In this document: in pieces, positions 8,513 to 17,659 of the stretch
Numbering within the stretch: the first letter of the stretch is position 1
Layout: the number at the start of each line of letters is the position of its first letter
Assembly: GCA_002238965.1 (NCBI GenBank)
Contig: MPNJ01000026.1
Location: forward strand, 1 to 50,581
From: Nitrospinae bacterium bin107
GTDB taxonomy: Bacteria; UBA8248
Length of the DNA: 50,581 nucleotides
Reading direction: 5' to 3'
Notes under the pieces: model-generated
Database searches by the model: none
What the model saw: only the letters and a program-made list of their open reading frames with translations
What the model was told of the DNA's origin: nothing
Made by a program: the position numbers and the translations under genes

Positions 8513-10399
8513 ATGACGGAAACTCCCTCTAACGAAACAGAGGCTCTTCCCGCCTTCTCATCGAAGGTGGCCGAATTACTACCCGACGAAGTAGATCCCG
8601 ACACCCTTTCCCCTGAGCAGATGGATGATTTATACGCCTCCACGATGCAGGTGAAGGATGGCGAAATCATCGAAGGAACGGTTGTGGGGATGGAAGGCGA
8701 CTATGTGCTGGTTGATGTGGGTTATAAATCAGAGGGTTTTGTGCCTCGATTTGAATTTCCGAGCCGCGGGCGGGATCTCAAGCCTGGCGACAGTGTAGAG
8801 GTTTTTGTCGAAGAGCGTGAGGATGACGATGGCCTCATCGTGCTCTCGAAGGAGAAAGCCAACCGCATCAAGATTTGGGACGAGATCAGCAAAGCCCATG
8901 ACAACGACGAGATTATCCAGGGCGAGGTGGTCGCCCGTATCAAGGGTGGGCTTACGGTCGACATCGGCCTCAAGGCCTTTTTGCCCGGTTCCCAGGTCGA
9001 TCTGAGGCCGGTGAGGAACCTCGATCAGTTTATTGGCAAATCCTTTGACATGAAGATCATAAAGCTCAACAGAAAGCGTGGGAACATCGTACTTTCCAGG
9101 CGCGTGCTGCTAGAGGATGAGAGAGCGGAACTCAAGCGCGAGACGCTCGCAAACCTCACGGAGGGCATGGAAAAGGTCGGCGTCGTCAAGAACATTACCG
9201 ACTACGGGGCGTTCATCGACCTCGGCGGTATAGACGGTCTGCTCCATATCACGGACATGTCCTGGGGACGGGTGAGCCATCCGAGTGAACTCCTCTCCAT
9301 CGGGGACAGCGTCAAGGTCATCGTGCTCAAATACGACAAGGAGCGCGAGCGCGTCTCCCTGGGTCACAAGCAGATCACGCCTGACCCCTGGGAGCACGTG
9401 GAAATCAAATATCCCATGACCGGCAAGGTTCGCGGACGCGTCGTCTCCATCACCGACTACGGCGCTTTCGTCGAACTCGAACAGGGCGTCGAGGGCCTGG
9501 TGCATGTGTCGGAGATGTCCTGGACGAGGCGCGTTCGCCATCCTTCGAAATTCGTGGCGGTGGGCGATATAGTGGAAGCCGTCGTTTTGAACCTCGACAA
9601 GGAAGGCCGCAGGATCTCGCTGGGCATGAAGCAGGTCGAGGCCAACCCGTGGACCACGGTGGAGGAGAAATACCCCGTGGGGATGCGCGTGACGGGCAGC
9701 ATCCGCAATCTGACGGAATTCGGCGCTTTCGTCGCCTTGGACGAGGGCATCGACGGCCTCATCCACATCTCGGACATTTCCTGGACCCAGCGCTTCAAAC
9801 ACCCATCTGAAATCCTGCGCAAGGGCCAGGATATCGAGGCGGTTGTTCTGAGTGTGGACGTCGAGAAAGAACGCCTCTCCCTCGGTATGAAGCAAATCAC
9901 CCCGGACCCCTGGGACGACATCAACGACCGCTATGCGGTGGATGACGATATCGAGGCGAAAGTCACGAAAATTACGAACTTCGGCGTATTTGCCGCTCCG
10001 GAGGAAGACCTGGAGGGGCTGGTCCACATTTCCGAACTCGACTCGGATAAGGTGAAAGAACCACAGGACGTGGTGCACGTGGGCGACGTGTTCAAAATGC
10101 GCGTCATCAAGATCGATCGGGAGCAAAGAAGGCTGGGCTTGAGCATCCGCGCCTATGTGGAGTCCACCGGTGAGGACCCGGTGATCAGCCGGGCGCCACA
10201 GCCCGTGGAACCGCCTGAAGAGGAAAGCGCACCCTCGGGTGAAGTAGCAGAAGAAGCTGTAGATGGAGTAGCCGAGGAAGTAGAGGGCGAGCCCGAGGCG
10301 GAAGTCGTTGCGGAAGCCGAGCCCGAAGCGGCGGAGACGGAGCCCGAAGTGGAAACCGTTGCGGAGGCTGCTACCGAGGCGGGTGAGCAAACGGAATAA
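8513..10399 (+). CDS. rpsA: 30S ribosomal protein S1
   Basis: The protein binds mRNA on the 30S subunit and helps initiation on structured or weak-RBS messages. Six S1 (OB-fold) repeats run from about residue 50 to 555. The repeats carry typical blocks such as VVKNITDYGAFIDLGG, GLVHVSEMSW and SLGMKQI. The 628-residue length exceeds the usual 550-580 because of a 70-residue C-terminal tail made almost only of Glu, Ala, Val and Pro. Such acidic tails occur in some lineages. It is downstream of cmk with its own promoter. Confidence 0.97.
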   Translation: MTETPSNETEALPAFSSKVAELLPDEVDPDTLSPEQMDDLYASTMQVKDGEIIEGTVVGMEGDYVLVDVGYKSEGFVPRFEFPSRGRDLKPGDSVEVFVEEREDDDGLIVLSKEKANRIKIWDEISKAHDNDEIIQGEVVARIKGGLTVDIGLKAFLPGSQVDLRPVRNLDQFIGKSFDMKIIKLNRKRGNIVLSRRVLLEDERAELKRETLANLTEGMEKVGVVKNITDYGAFIDLGGIDGLLHITDMSWGRVSHPSELLSIGDSVKVIVLKYDKERERVSLGHKQITPDPWEHVEIKYPMTGKVRGRVVSITDYGAFVELEQGVEGLVHVSEMSWTRRVRHPSKFVAVGDIVEAVVLNLDKEGRRISLGMKQVEANPWTTVEEKYPVGMRVTGSIRNLTEFGAFVALDEGIDGLIHISDISWTQRFKHPSEILRKGQDIEAVVLSVDVEKERLSLGMKQITPDPWDDINDRYAVDDDIEAKVTKITNFGVFAAPEEDLEGLVHISELDSDKVKEPQDVVHVGDVFKMRVIKIDREQRRLGLSIRAYVESTGEDPVISRAPQPVEPPEEESAPSGEVAEEAVDGVAEEVEGEPEAEVVAEAEPEAAETEPEVETVAEAATEAGEQTE

Positions 10400-10404
10400 T
10401 CGAG

Positions 10405-10426
10405 TGGATGGCATGAATCCCATCCA
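10405..10426 (+). terminator. Hairpin after rpsA
   Basis: TGGATGG (10405-10411) and CCATCCA (10420-10426) form a perfect 7-bp stem with an 8-nt loop, 6 nt after the rpsA stop. The downstream tract (AATGAAATTTT) is only partly U-rich, so termination may be incomplete. Confidence 0.35.
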
Positions 10427-10614
10427 ATGAAATTTTGGAATATCGGATCGCGAGACGCCTCGCCGCCTGAGGAGGTTCGTCGTTTAAGTGCATTTGGCCG
10501 ATTCACCGGTCATGCGATCTTGCACGGGTGGAAAGCCGAAAATAGAAGACTGAAACGTGGTTTCCCCGAAATGCGGACGTATTCATCGCGCTCCCAGGGA
10601 GGATGATGATTCTC

Positions 10615-10974
10615 ATGACCAAGGCCGAGTTGGTTGAGCAGATAGCTGAGAAAATCAATCTCACGAAAAAAGACACCGAGCGCGTTGTGAACATCGTTTT
10701 TGGGAGCATCATGGGCGCCCTCTCGCAAGGCGACAAGGTGGAGTTGCGTGGATTCGGTAGTTTCCGCGTGCGTTCGAGAAACAGCCGCGACGGCCGGAAC
10801 CCGAGAACGGGTGAGGCGGTGGCGATTCCGCCCAAGAATGTGCCGTTCTTCAAGGCGGGAAAAGAATTGAGACAGATGGTCGATCACTTAGAGCCCGATT
10901 CTTTCGGGGATGAAGGGGGAGCGCCCGAGTCTTCAGGTAGTGGTGCTTCGGCGGAGGAAGATTCCCTCTTCTGA
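10615..10974 (+). CDS. HU/IHF-family DNA-binding protein (IHF-beta-like)
   Basis: This is a small dimeric nucleoid protein that bends DNA. The first 90 residues are the complete Bac_DNA_binding fold. They include TKAELVEQIAEKINLTKKD, the VELRGFGSFRVR strand, the minor-groove arm RNPRTGEAVAIP and the KNVPFFKAGKELR end. A 30-residue acidic Ser/Gly tail follows, which is not part of the core family. ATG 10615 gives the normal family N-terminus; ATGs at 10603 and 10606 are in frame but sit on top of the AGGGAGG ribosome site. An HU/IHF gene just after rpsA matches the E. coli order rpsA-ihfB. Confidence 0.93.
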   Translation: MTKAELVEQIAEKINLTKKDTERVVNIVFGSIMGALSQGDKVELRGFGSFRVRSRNSRDGRNPRTGEAVAIPPKNVPFFKAGKELRQMVDHLEPDSFGDEGGAPESSGSGASAEEDSLF

Positions 10975-11034
10975 TCAAACGATTTTCAGGCAGCACGTCT
11001 TACAGGACAATCCCGCCTAACCGGAATTTCTCTC

Positions 11035-11562
11035 ATGAATGAAAAGCGTGTCGGTCGTGGGTGCGTGGTTCTTCGGCAGGGCGACATCACCGAATCCGAT
11101 GTGGACGCCATCGTGAACGCGGCCAACAACCATCTCCGGATGGGCGCGGGCGTTGCGGGCGCTATCAAGAGAAAGGGCGGGCAGGCGATTGAGGCTGAAG
11201 CCGTGTCCAAAGGGCCGATTCGGGTCGGGGATGCTGTAATCACGGATGCCGGCGAACTTCCCGCCCGGCACGTGATTCATGCGGCGGGCATGGGGACGGA
11301 CCTTAAAACATCGCCCGAAATCGTGGAAGCCTGCACCCGGGCGAGCCTTGAGGTGGCCGAGGAGAATTCCCTGGGCAGCATCGCATTCCCCGCCATCGGC
11401 ACGGGCGTCGGGGGCCTGGATGTGAAGTTGGTCGCCTCCCGTATGCTCGAGGCCTGCATGGCGCACTTGCAGACTTCGGCGAGTAAGCTTACCCGGATAG
11501 AGTTCGTACTGTTCTCGGATGCCGACTTGGCCGCGTTCCAGGAAGCGCTCGAAGCGCTTTGA
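11035..11562 (+). CDS. Macro domain protein
   Basis: Macro domains bind ADP-ribose, and many hydrolyse O-acetyl-ADP-ribose or mono-ADP-ribosyl groups. The two ligand loops are clear: VNAANNHLRMGAGVAGAI near residues 27-44 and FPAIGTGVGG near 120. QGDITESDVDAIVNAAN matches the MacroD/YmdB-like opening. The 175-residue protein is a single stand-alone domain. No ADP-ribosyltransferase gene is close by, so its substrate is unknown. Confidence 0.92.
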   Translation: MNEKRVGRGCVVLRQGDITESDVDAIVNAANNHLRMGAGVAGAIKRKGGQAIEAEAVSKGPIRVGDAVITDAGELPARHVIHAAGMGTDLKTSPEIVEACTRASLEVAEENSLGSIAFPAIGTGVGGLDVKLVASRMLEACMAHLQTSASKLTRIEFVLFSDADLAAFQEALEAL

Positions 11563-11678
11563 TATTGAAGTGAGGCGACCCATTTGCCCGCTCTCATGCC
11601 CGATGTGGATATGAGATGCTGCCAAGGCTATATAATCTCTTGGCGAAGAAACTCATCTTCGCCTGAAGCTCCAGACCC

Positions 11679-12668
11679 ATGAATCGCTATCCATCAGAAA
11701 ATCCTCGCCCCATCATCCTCGTCGTGGGAACCACGTGTTCGGGCAAAACAGCTTTCGGCGTAGAGCTGGCCAGGCGCTTCCGGGAGGAGGGAGTGTCACT
11801 GGAGATAGTCGGCGCCGACGCCAGGCAGATTTATCGGGGAATCGGCGTGGGAACCGCCAAGCCTGGCATGGAAGAGCGCGGCGGTGTGCCGCATCATATG
11901 TTGGATGTTGCGGAACTTGGGGAGACTTTTAGCGCTGCCCGCTATGCGGATGAGGCGAGTGTTTGCATCGAGGATATTTACCGCAGAGGCGCATATCCGC
12001 TCGTGGTAGGGGGGAGCGGTTTGTATATTCGTGCATTGGTGGAGGGATTTTTCGACGGACCGGAAGCGCAGCCGGAAATCAGGGAACGATTGGAGGCGGA
12101 GGCTTCAAGGCGGGGCTGTGCGGCCATGCACGAGCGCCTCGCCGCCGTCGACCCGGAGACGGCCGCGAAACTTCATCCCAACGACCTGCGGAGGGTGGTT
12201 CGCGCCTTGGAGGTATATCAAGCGACGGGGCGGCCGGTTTCACGGTTGCGCGCCGAACAAAAAGCGCCCAGGTTCGCCTCTCCATTGTATATTGGTCTCA
12301 GGTATCCGTCGTCCGTGCTTGCTGAGCGGATAGAGTTTAGGGTGCGGCGGATGCTCACGGGTGGAATGCTGGAGGAGGTGGCGATGCTGGCCGAGATGAA
12401 TCTCACTGACGCCCGGGTATTCGAGGGACTTGGATTCCAGGAGGCCCTCGCGTTGCGCAGGGGACAGATGACCGAGGATGAGGCGGTTCATGCAATATCC
12501 AGGCTGCACCGCAACTACGCGAAACGGCAGCGCACCTGGTTTCGCAGGCTGAAGGGCGTGAACTGGTATGATCCCGGGGAACAGGAGCCCGGGGTTATAT
12601 TGGAAAAGGCGCATGATAAGGTATCACGGCATCTGGGGCTGGAATCGCGTATGGAGGGTTCCTCTTGA
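11679..12668 (+). CDS. miaA: tRNA dimethylallyltransferase
   Basis: MiaA prenylates adenosine 37 of tRNAs that read UNN codons. The P-loop region is VVGTTCSGKT (usually GPTASGKT; here T-C replaces T-A). GADARQIYRGIGVGTAKPG, HHMLDV and GGSGLYIRALVEG follow, then NDLRRVVRALEVY and the C-terminal RRLKGVNWYDP. At 329 residues it is full length. The stop overlaps the aroK start by 4 nt (TTGA), implying coupled translation. Many genomes have hfq after miaA; here the shikimate genes follow instead. Confidence 0.95.
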   Translation: MNRYPSENPRPIILVVGTTCSGKTAFGVELARRFREEGVSLEIVGADARQIYRGIGVGTAKPGMEERGGVPHHMLDVAELGETFSAARYADEASVCIEDIYRRGAYPLVVGGSGLYIRALVEGFFDGPEAQPEIRERLEAEASRRGCAAMHERLAAVDPETAAKLHPNDLRRVVRALEVYQATGRPVSRLRAEQKAPRFASPLYIGLRYPSSVLAERIEFRVRRMLTGGMLEEVAMLAEMNLTDARVFEGLGFQEALALRRGQMTEDEAVHAISRLHRNYAKRQRTWFRRLKGVNWYDPGEQEPGVILEKAHDKVSRHLGLESRMEGSS

Positions 12669-13204
12669 GCATCGTGCTCATCGGTTTCAAGGGATGCGGT
12701 AAATCGACCATCGGACCTTTGCTGGCTGATAAATTGGGGTTCTCTTTTCACGATCTCGACCATTTGATCGAACAAAGACATTTCGAGGAGACGGGAGAAC
12801 GGCTGGGATTTCGTGAGGTTTTTAGATCAAGAGGCGAAGAATCCTTCCGCGCATTGGAAAATCACTTGCTGCGTGAGCAATTGGGCCGGGAAGACCTCGT
12901 TCTTGCTCTCGGCGGCGGAACGCCGATGACGCCGGGCGTCAGTTCTCTGCTTGCTCCCCATTGCGTGGTTTATCTCCAGGTGCCGGAGAATGAAATCATC
13001 GAGAGGGTGCGCGCCGATGGCTGGCCCGCCTATCTCGAAAACGAAGCGGATCCGGAAGAAGCGTTGCGTCTGCTTTTCAAAAAGCGCGTTCCGCGCTATG
13101 AAGAACTCGCGAAGTTAGGCGTTGAGAACACGCGCGCGCCAGAACAGGTCGTCGCGGCGGTTCTGCCTGAAATACGCGTGATGTTGTCGATGACTGAAAC
13201 TTAG
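12665..13204 (+). CDS. aroK: Shikimate kinase
   Basis: It phosphorylates shikimate to shikimate-3-phosphate. The P-loop is GFKGCGKST near the N-terminus. [10 protein letters not shown] supplies the shikimate-binding acid, [14 protein letters not shown] follows and LALGGGTP is the GGG motif. The 179-residue length is normal. The usual R-x-P-x-Y of the lid end appears as [10 protein letters not shown]. The TTG start lies within the miaA stop. It is followed after 11 nt by aroC, so two late shikimate-pathway steps are adjacent, while the step between them (aroA) is not in the window. Confidence 0.93.
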   Translation: MSIVLIGFKGCGKSTIGPLLADKLGFSFHDLDHLIEQRHFEETGERLGFREVFRSRGEESFRALENHLLREQLGREDLVLALGGGTPMTPGVSSLLAPHCVVYLQVPENEIIERVRADGWPAYLENEADPEEALRLLFKKRVPRYEELAKLGVENTRAPEQVVAAVLPEIRVMLSMTET

Positions 13205-13215
13205 AAAGGGAAATT

Positions 13216-14298
13216 GTGTCGAACACGTTTGGCCGTTTGTTTCGTTTTACAACCTGGGGAGAGTCGCACGGCCCTGCTTTGGGCGTCGTTGTGGATGGCT
13301 GTCCGGCGGGCCTGCCGCTGGATGAATCCGACCTCCAGCGGGATTTGGACCGCAGGCGGCCGGGCCAGAGTCGGGTGACGACCCAGCGGAAAGAAGAGGA
13401 CCGGGCGGAGATATTATCCGGCGTCTTCGAGGGCCGGACGACCGGGCATCCCATCTCGATACTCATCCGGAACAAAGACGCCGATTCGAGCAAATATGAA
13501 CCCTTGCGCAACCTGTTTCGCCCGGGACACGCGGATTTCACCTACATCAAGAAATGGGGAATTCGTGACCATCGAGGCGGTGGGCGTTCCAGCGCGCGGG
13601 AAACGGCAGCTCGCGTCGCCGCGGGAGCAATAGCCAAGAAACTCCTCGCTCATCTCGGCGTATCGATTTTGGGTTACGTCGATCAGGTGGGAGAAGTTCG
13701 CTGGGATGGTGCTCATTTCGACGCAGACGAGATAGAGCGGAACATCGTTCGTTGCCCGGACGCGGAAACGGCGTCCCGGATGGAGGCGGCCATCCTCGAG
13801 GCCCGAAAGGCGGGCGATTCGGTAGGCGGGGCCATCACGGTTCAGGCCGATGGGGTTCCTCCTGGCTGGGGCGAGCCGCTCTATGGGCGCCTCGATTCCG
13901 ATCTGGCAGCGGCGATGATGAGCATCAACGCGGTGAAGGGAGTGGAAATCGGCTCCGGTTTCCGGGCCGCCGGGATGCGAGGCACCGAGAACAACGATCC
14001 GTTCGAGATGAAAAACGGTGAAACGAGTGTAAGGACGAACAATGCGGGCGGAATTCTGGGCGGCATTTCCTCGGGCGCGCCCGTGGTGGTTCGCTTCGCG
14101 GTAAAGCCGACCTCCTCCATATTGATTGAGCAGGACACGGTGACGGCGTCGGGTGAGAAAACGACCGTGAAGGTGGAGGGAAGGCACGACCCCTGCGTAG
14201 CGACACGGGCGGTGCCCATCGGCGAGGCGATGATGGCGCTCGTTTTAGCGGATCATTGGCGTCTCGGCTTGGGGAGCCGCATCGGCGAGTCTGATTGA
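13216..14298 (+). CDS. aroC: Chorismate synthase
   Basis: It converts 5-enolpyruvylshikimate-3-phosphate to chorismate with reduced FMN. The family signatures are present: [18 protein letters not shown] at the start, [18 protein letters not shown] near residue 50, and [23 protein letters not shown] near 118. [10 protein letters not shown] and GGISSGAP follow further along. The 360-residue length is standard. The GTG start at 13216 has AGAAAGGGA ahead of it. It is the last gene of the miaA-aroK-aroC run. Confidence 0.96.
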   Translation: MSNTFGRLFRFTTWGESHGPALGVVVDGCPAGLPLDESDLQRDLDRRRPGQSRVTTQRKEEDRAEILSGVFEGRTTGHPISILIRNKDADSSKYEPLRNLFRPGHADFTYIKKWGIRDHRGGGRSSARETAARVAAGAIAKKLLAHLGVSILGYVDQVGEVRWDGAHFDADEIERNIVRCPDAETASRMEAAILEARKAGDSVGGAITVQADGVPPGWGEPLYGRLDSDLAAAMMSINAVKGVEIGSGFRAAGMRGTENNDPFEMKNGETSVRTNNAGGILGGISSGAPVVVRFAVKPTSSILIEQDTVTASGEKTTVKVEGRHDPCVATRAVPIGEAMMALVLADHWRLGLGSRIGESD

Positions 14299-14340
14299 AC
14301 GCCTTTGGAAAACCATCGTAAATTTTGTAAGTTGTTTGAA

Positions 14341-14412
14341 TTCAATAACGTCATGAAACGAGTTGATAACACTTGTGGTATTGATTGAGGTATGTAGTGT
14401 AATGTTATTGAA
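14341..14412. promoter_or_regulatory. Widely spaced inverted repeat upstream of aspartate dehydrogenase gene
   Basis: TTCAATAAC (14341-14349) and GTTATTGAA (14404-14412) are perfect 9-bp inverted copies, 54 nt apart, in the AT-rich gap between aroC and the next gene. They could be paired operator sites, but I see no matching regulator. Confidence 0.3.
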
Positions 14413-14441
14413 ATAACTACTGTTTCCTCATGGAGCACGTC

Positions 14442-15239
14442 ATGAAACTCGGGGTCGTGGGTCTGGGCGTCATAGGCCAGGCCGTTGTGAAGGCGGTGGA
14501 TGAAGGAATGATACCCGTCGATATACCTGTCGCCGCAACTCGGACGCTCGAAAAAGTGGAAGATTTTCTGGCGAGTCTTAAAAATCCGCCGCGTATAACG
14601 AACCTCACGGGCGTGGCGCAAGAAGCGGACGTCGTAATGGAAGCCTCGGGCGGAGACACCGTAGAGGCGATTTGCCATGAGAGTTTCACGCGAGGGAAAG
14701 ACGTAATCATCAACTCCGTGGGCGCGCTTCTCGAACGCGATGATTTGATCGAAGAGGCGAAGCGGGGAGGTTCCCGTATTTTTGTTCCCTCGGGCGCTAT
14801 CATCGGTTTGGACGGTCTCAAGGGGGCTTCCGCCGGCAGGATGGAATCCGTCACCATGACGACGAGAAAACCGCCCGAGAGCCTCAAAGGCGCCCCCTAT
14901 ATCGAGGCCCAGGATATTGACCTCGACGCTATCGTTGAACCGACGGTGATTTTTGAGGGGAACCCCCTGGAAGCGTGCAAGGCGTTTCCGGCCAACGTGA
15001 ACGTATCCGCCGCCGTAAGCTTCGCGGGAATCGGGCCGCGCAGGACGAAACTGCGGATTGTGTGTGACCCCACTGTCAATCGGAACATCCACGAGGTCGA
15101 AGCGGTGGGGGAATTCGGGCGTTCTTTTATCCGTATTGAAAACGTACCGTCTGTAAATTATCGAACGGGCATATTGACGTATCTCTCGACTTTTTCCTTC
15201 CTCAGAGATCGAACATCCACATTGATTGTCGGCACCTAG
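14442..15239 (+). CDS. nadX: L-aspartate dehydrogenase-like protein
   Basis: It probably oxidises L-aspartate to iminoaspartate with NAD(P), feeding NAD synthesis in place of flavin-dependent NadB. KLGVVGLGVIGQAVVKAV is the Rossmann motif, VVMEASGGDTVEAICHE follows, and SGAIIGLDGLKGA starts the catalytic domain near residue 120. The C-terminal domain has FPANVNVSAAVSFAGIG, normal for the family. ATG 14442 has GGAG 6 nt upstream; ATG 14430 is the in-frame alternative. No nadA or nadC is in the window, so the pathway role is inferred from family. Confidence 0.83.
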   Translation: MKLGVVGLGVIGQAVVKAVDEGMIPVDIPVAATRTLEKVEDFLASLKNPPRITNLTGVAQEADVVMEASGGDTVEAICHESFTRGKDVIINSVGALLERDDLIEEAKRGGSRIFVPSGAIIGLDGLKGASAGRMESVTMTTRKPPESLKGAPYIEAQDIDLDAIVEPTVIFEGNPLEACKAFPANVNVSAAVSFAGIGPRRTKLRIVCDPTVNRNIHEVEAVGEFGRSFIRIENVPSVNYRTGILTYLSTFSFLRDRTSTLIVGT

Positions 15240-15275
15240 CAGTTTCACGCGCGGTGCCTGAACGGAGGTGTGCAT

Positions 15276-16259
15276 TTGAACCAGAACATCGTTTTTTTCG
15301 TTCCCGAGACGCGCGCGCCCATCGAGTCACTGCGAAACATGCTGGAGCCGCATGGCGAGTTTCGTGACGGCGGCCACCGGAAGTGGACGGAAGACGAATT
15401 GGTGCGCGATGCTCATGAATGGGACGCCCTGCTGGTAACGTCGAGAGAGCAAATCACGGAGCGGGTGATCGAAGCCGGTGAGCGCCTGAAGCTCATCGCC
15501 AAGATCGGCGTGGGCGTGGAGAACATCGATATCCCTGCGGCGACAAAGCGAAAAATTCCTGTCACGAACTGCCCCGGCGCGAATGCCGTCGCCGTGGCGG
15601 AAGCGGCTCTGGGCCTGATGCTGGCCGCGAGCCGACGGATTCCCCAGGGGATGGAAAAGCTGCGTGAAGGAGGCTGGCGCGAGGGAATCTGGATCTCCAA
15701 CGAAATGAGCGGGGCGACGTTCGGCATCGTCGGTTTCGGGAACATCGGGCGGGAACTGGCCCGGCTACTGTCCGGCTTTCAGGGCCGCATTCTGGCGTAT
15801 GACGCGTTTGTGCGCGATGAGGCGATACGCGATGCGGGTGTGGAACCCGTGGATCTGGACAGGTTGACGAGCGAATCCGATTTCATTTCGATACATTGCA
15901 GCCTGACGCCTGAGACGCGCCACATGTTCGATGCCCCAAGGTTTCGGTTGATGAAAAAATCGGCTGTGCTCGTGAACTGCGCGCGTGGCGCGATTATCGA
16001 CGAGGCGGCGCTGGTGCACGCGCTTATCGAAGGGGAAATCTGCTCGGCCGGCATTGATGTCTTCGAGGAAGAACCCCCGAACCCGGACAATCCGCTTTTC
16101 GCTTTAGCGAACGCCGTGGTGACGCCGCACTTCGCCGGCGCGAGCCATGAGGCGCGCGAACGGGTGAACCGGCTGGCCGGCGAGAATGTGCTGGCTGTCA
16201 TGAGAGGGGAGCGGGTGAATCCCGTGACGTTGCTCAATCCCGAGGTCTATGAAGACTGA
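15276..16259 (+). CDS. D-2-hydroxyacid dehydrogenase (phosphoglycerate dehydrogenase-like)
   Basis: This NAD-dependent D-isomer 2-hydroxyacid dehydrogenase has 327 residues. It has the substrate-domain block IGVGVENIDIPAA, the NAD motif VGFGNIGRELARLL near residue 150, NCARGAIIDE with the catalytic Arg, DVFEEEP with the Glu, and a His in VVTPHFAGAS. It lacks the C-terminal ACT or ASB domains of long SerA proteins, so it may be a short phosphoglycerate dehydrogenase or act on another hydroxyacid. TTG 15276 has GGAGG 7 nt upstream; GTG 15270 would be too close to it. Confidence 0.87.
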   Translation: MNQNIVFFVPETRAPIESLRNMLEPHGEFRDGGHRKWTEDELVRDAHEWDALLVTSREQITERVIEAGERLKLIAKIGVGVENIDIPAATKRKIPVTNCPGANAVAVAEAALGLMLAASRRIPQGMEKLREGGWREGIWISNEMSGATFGIVGFGNIGRELARLLSGFQGRILAYDAFVRDEAIRDAGVEPVDLDRLTSESDFISIHCSLTPETRHMFDAPRFRLMKKSAVLVNCARGAIIDEAALVHALIEGEICSAGIDVFEEEPPNPDNPLFALANAVVTPHFAGASHEARERVNRLAGENVLAVMRGERVNPVTLLNPEVYED

Positions 16260-16387
16260 TTATGACCTGAAATGGCGCATGATTTATTTGTCTCGGAGGC
16301 TTGCGCCGATCCGTGTCAAATCACTATACTTGCGCGGTTGTTCAAAACTCCGGGTCTCACAATCCCACAGTGCTGGAGGATGTTTTT

Positions 16388-17302
16388 TTGGAAGGCGCAA
16401 CAGACAAAATTTGGATGGACGGAGAATTCGTCCCTTGGGATGAAGCCAAAATTCATGTCCTCACGCATTCGCTGCATTACGGATTGGGGGTATTCGAGGG
16501 GATTCGCTGCTATCAGACCGAGCGCGGCTCCGCTATTTTCCGCTTCGAGGAACACATGCGGAGGCTCTATGATTCCGCGCAGATTGTGGGTCTTGACGCG
16601 CCCGTCACGCAGGATGATTTCACCGAGGCGGTTCTGGAGACGATTCGCACCAACGATATGAAGGCTTGCTACATACGCCCGCTCATCTGGCTCGGTTACG
16701 GGTCCATGGGAGTGAACCCCAAGGGGTCGCCCACCCATGCGATGGTGGCAGTGTGGAGTTGGGGCGCCTATCTGGGTGAGGAGGGTTTGGCGAAAGGCAT
16801 TCGGGTCAAGGTCTCATCCTTTACGTCCCATCATCCGAACAGTTACATGACAAAGGCGAAAACCACGGGCAACTACGCCGTGAGCCAGATGGCGAAGCTG
16901 GAAGCCGTTGGCGCGGGCTACGATGAAGCCCTCATGCTGGACCCCGAAGGTCTGGTGACGCAGGGTTCGGGCGAGAACATCTTCATCGTTCGGGACGGCG
17001 TGCTCAAGACGCCGCCGCTGCATGGCGTGCTGGGAGGGATTACGCGCGACACAGTCGTTCAACTCGCCGATGAGCAGGGCGTGGAACTGCAGGTCGCTCC
17101 CTTCGCACGCGATGAAGTCTATGTGGCGGATGAGGCTTTCTTCACCGGTACGGCCGCCGAGGTGACTCCCATCCGGGAGGTGGATGGCAGGATTATCGGC
17201 TCGGGAGAGCCCGGCCCGGTGACGAAGAGGATTCAATCCGCATTTTTCGAAATTGTGAACGGGCGAGACGAGAGCAAGCTCGACTGGCTTACCTTCATTT
17301 AA
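16388..17302 (+). CDS. ilvE: Branched-chain amino acid aminotransferase
   Basis: The PLP fold-type IV enzyme interconverts Val/Leu/Ile with their 2-keto acids. It has KIWMDGEFVPWDEAKIHVL at the start and HYGLGVFEGIRCY near 35. The catalytic lysine is in KAKTTGNYAVSQ near 160, with GSGENIFIVRDG near 195 and FFTGTAAEVTPIREVDGR near 255. The best start is TTG 16388, which has GGAGG 8 nt upstream and gives 304 residues. The upstream in-frame stretch has no good ribosome site. FmdB follows after 19 nt. The acetolactate synthase genes are 24 kb away on the other strand. Confidence 0.95.
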   Translation: MEGATDKIWMDGEFVPWDEAKIHVLTHSLHYGLGVFEGIRCYQTERGSAIFRFEEHMRRLYDSAQIVGLDAPVTQDDFTEAVLETIRTNDMKACYIRPLIWLGYGSMGVNPKGSPTHAMVAVWSWGAYLGEEGLAKGIRVKVSSFTSHHPNSYMTKAKTTGNYAVSQMAKLEAVGAGYDEALMLDPEGLVTQGSGENIFIVRDGVLKTPPLHGVLGGITRDTVVQLADEQGVELQVAPFARDEVYVADEAFFTGTAAEVTPIREVDGRIIGSGEPGPVTKRIQSAFFEIVNGRDESKLDWLTFI

Positions 17303-17321
17303 CGACGAGGAGAAACGGGAA

Positions 17322-17654
17322 GTGCCGATTTACGAATATGAATGCAGCGCATGTGGAGATGATCACGAAGTCATTCAGAAAATGGGAGCCGGCGCTCTCC
17401 GGAAATGCCCGAGTTGCGGTGCGCTCAGACTCAGACGCAAAATCTCCCGCTCCGCCTTCCACCTCAAAGGCGATGGCTGGTATGTGACGGATTACGCCTC
17501 GAACGGTAAAAAGCCGGAGACCGAGTCTCAGAGCACCGCTTCCGATTCGAAATCAGAGAACAAATCCACCGAGAAGAAAGAAACGGCGGCCTCGAACGGC
17601 TCAACCCCGAAGCAGACCAGCAAGAAAAAACCAGAACCGGTAGCTGCCGGTTAG
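17322..17654 (+). CDS. FmdB-type zinc ribbon protein
   Basis: The first 45 residues form the FmdB/CxxC_CXXC_SSSS domain: MPIYEYECSACG with Cys8/Cys11, then CPSCG with Cys29/Cys32, which together should bind one zinc. The rest (about 50-110) is a Ser/Lys/Glu/Thr-rich low-complexity tail, common in this family. The function is unknown; FmdB was named as a putative regulator near formamidase genes. The GTG start at 17322 lies 19 nt after ilvE. Its TAG overlaps the stop codon of the convergent cyclase gene. Confidence 0.85.
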   Translation: MPIYEYECSACGDDHEVIQKMGAGALRKCPSCGALRLRRKISRSAFHLKGDGWYVTDYASNGKKPETESQSTASDSKSENKSTEKKETAASNGSTPKQTSKKKPEPVAAG

Positions 17655-17659
17655 TTTTT
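17624..17659. terminator. Bidirectional terminator between fmdB and the cyclase gene
   Basis: AACCGG (17635-17640) and CCGGTT (17647-17652) form a perfect stem around a 6-nt loop. On the plus strand AGTTTTT follows. On the minus strand a GTTTTTT run follows, read from the A-run at 17625-17631. Both stop codons sit in or at the stem. Confidence 0.65.

Noticed and set aside
9110-10423. 437-residue minus-strand frame opposite rpsA
   Set aside because: It is antisense to six well-conserved S1 repeats; its apparent His-rich content comes from the repeat codons.
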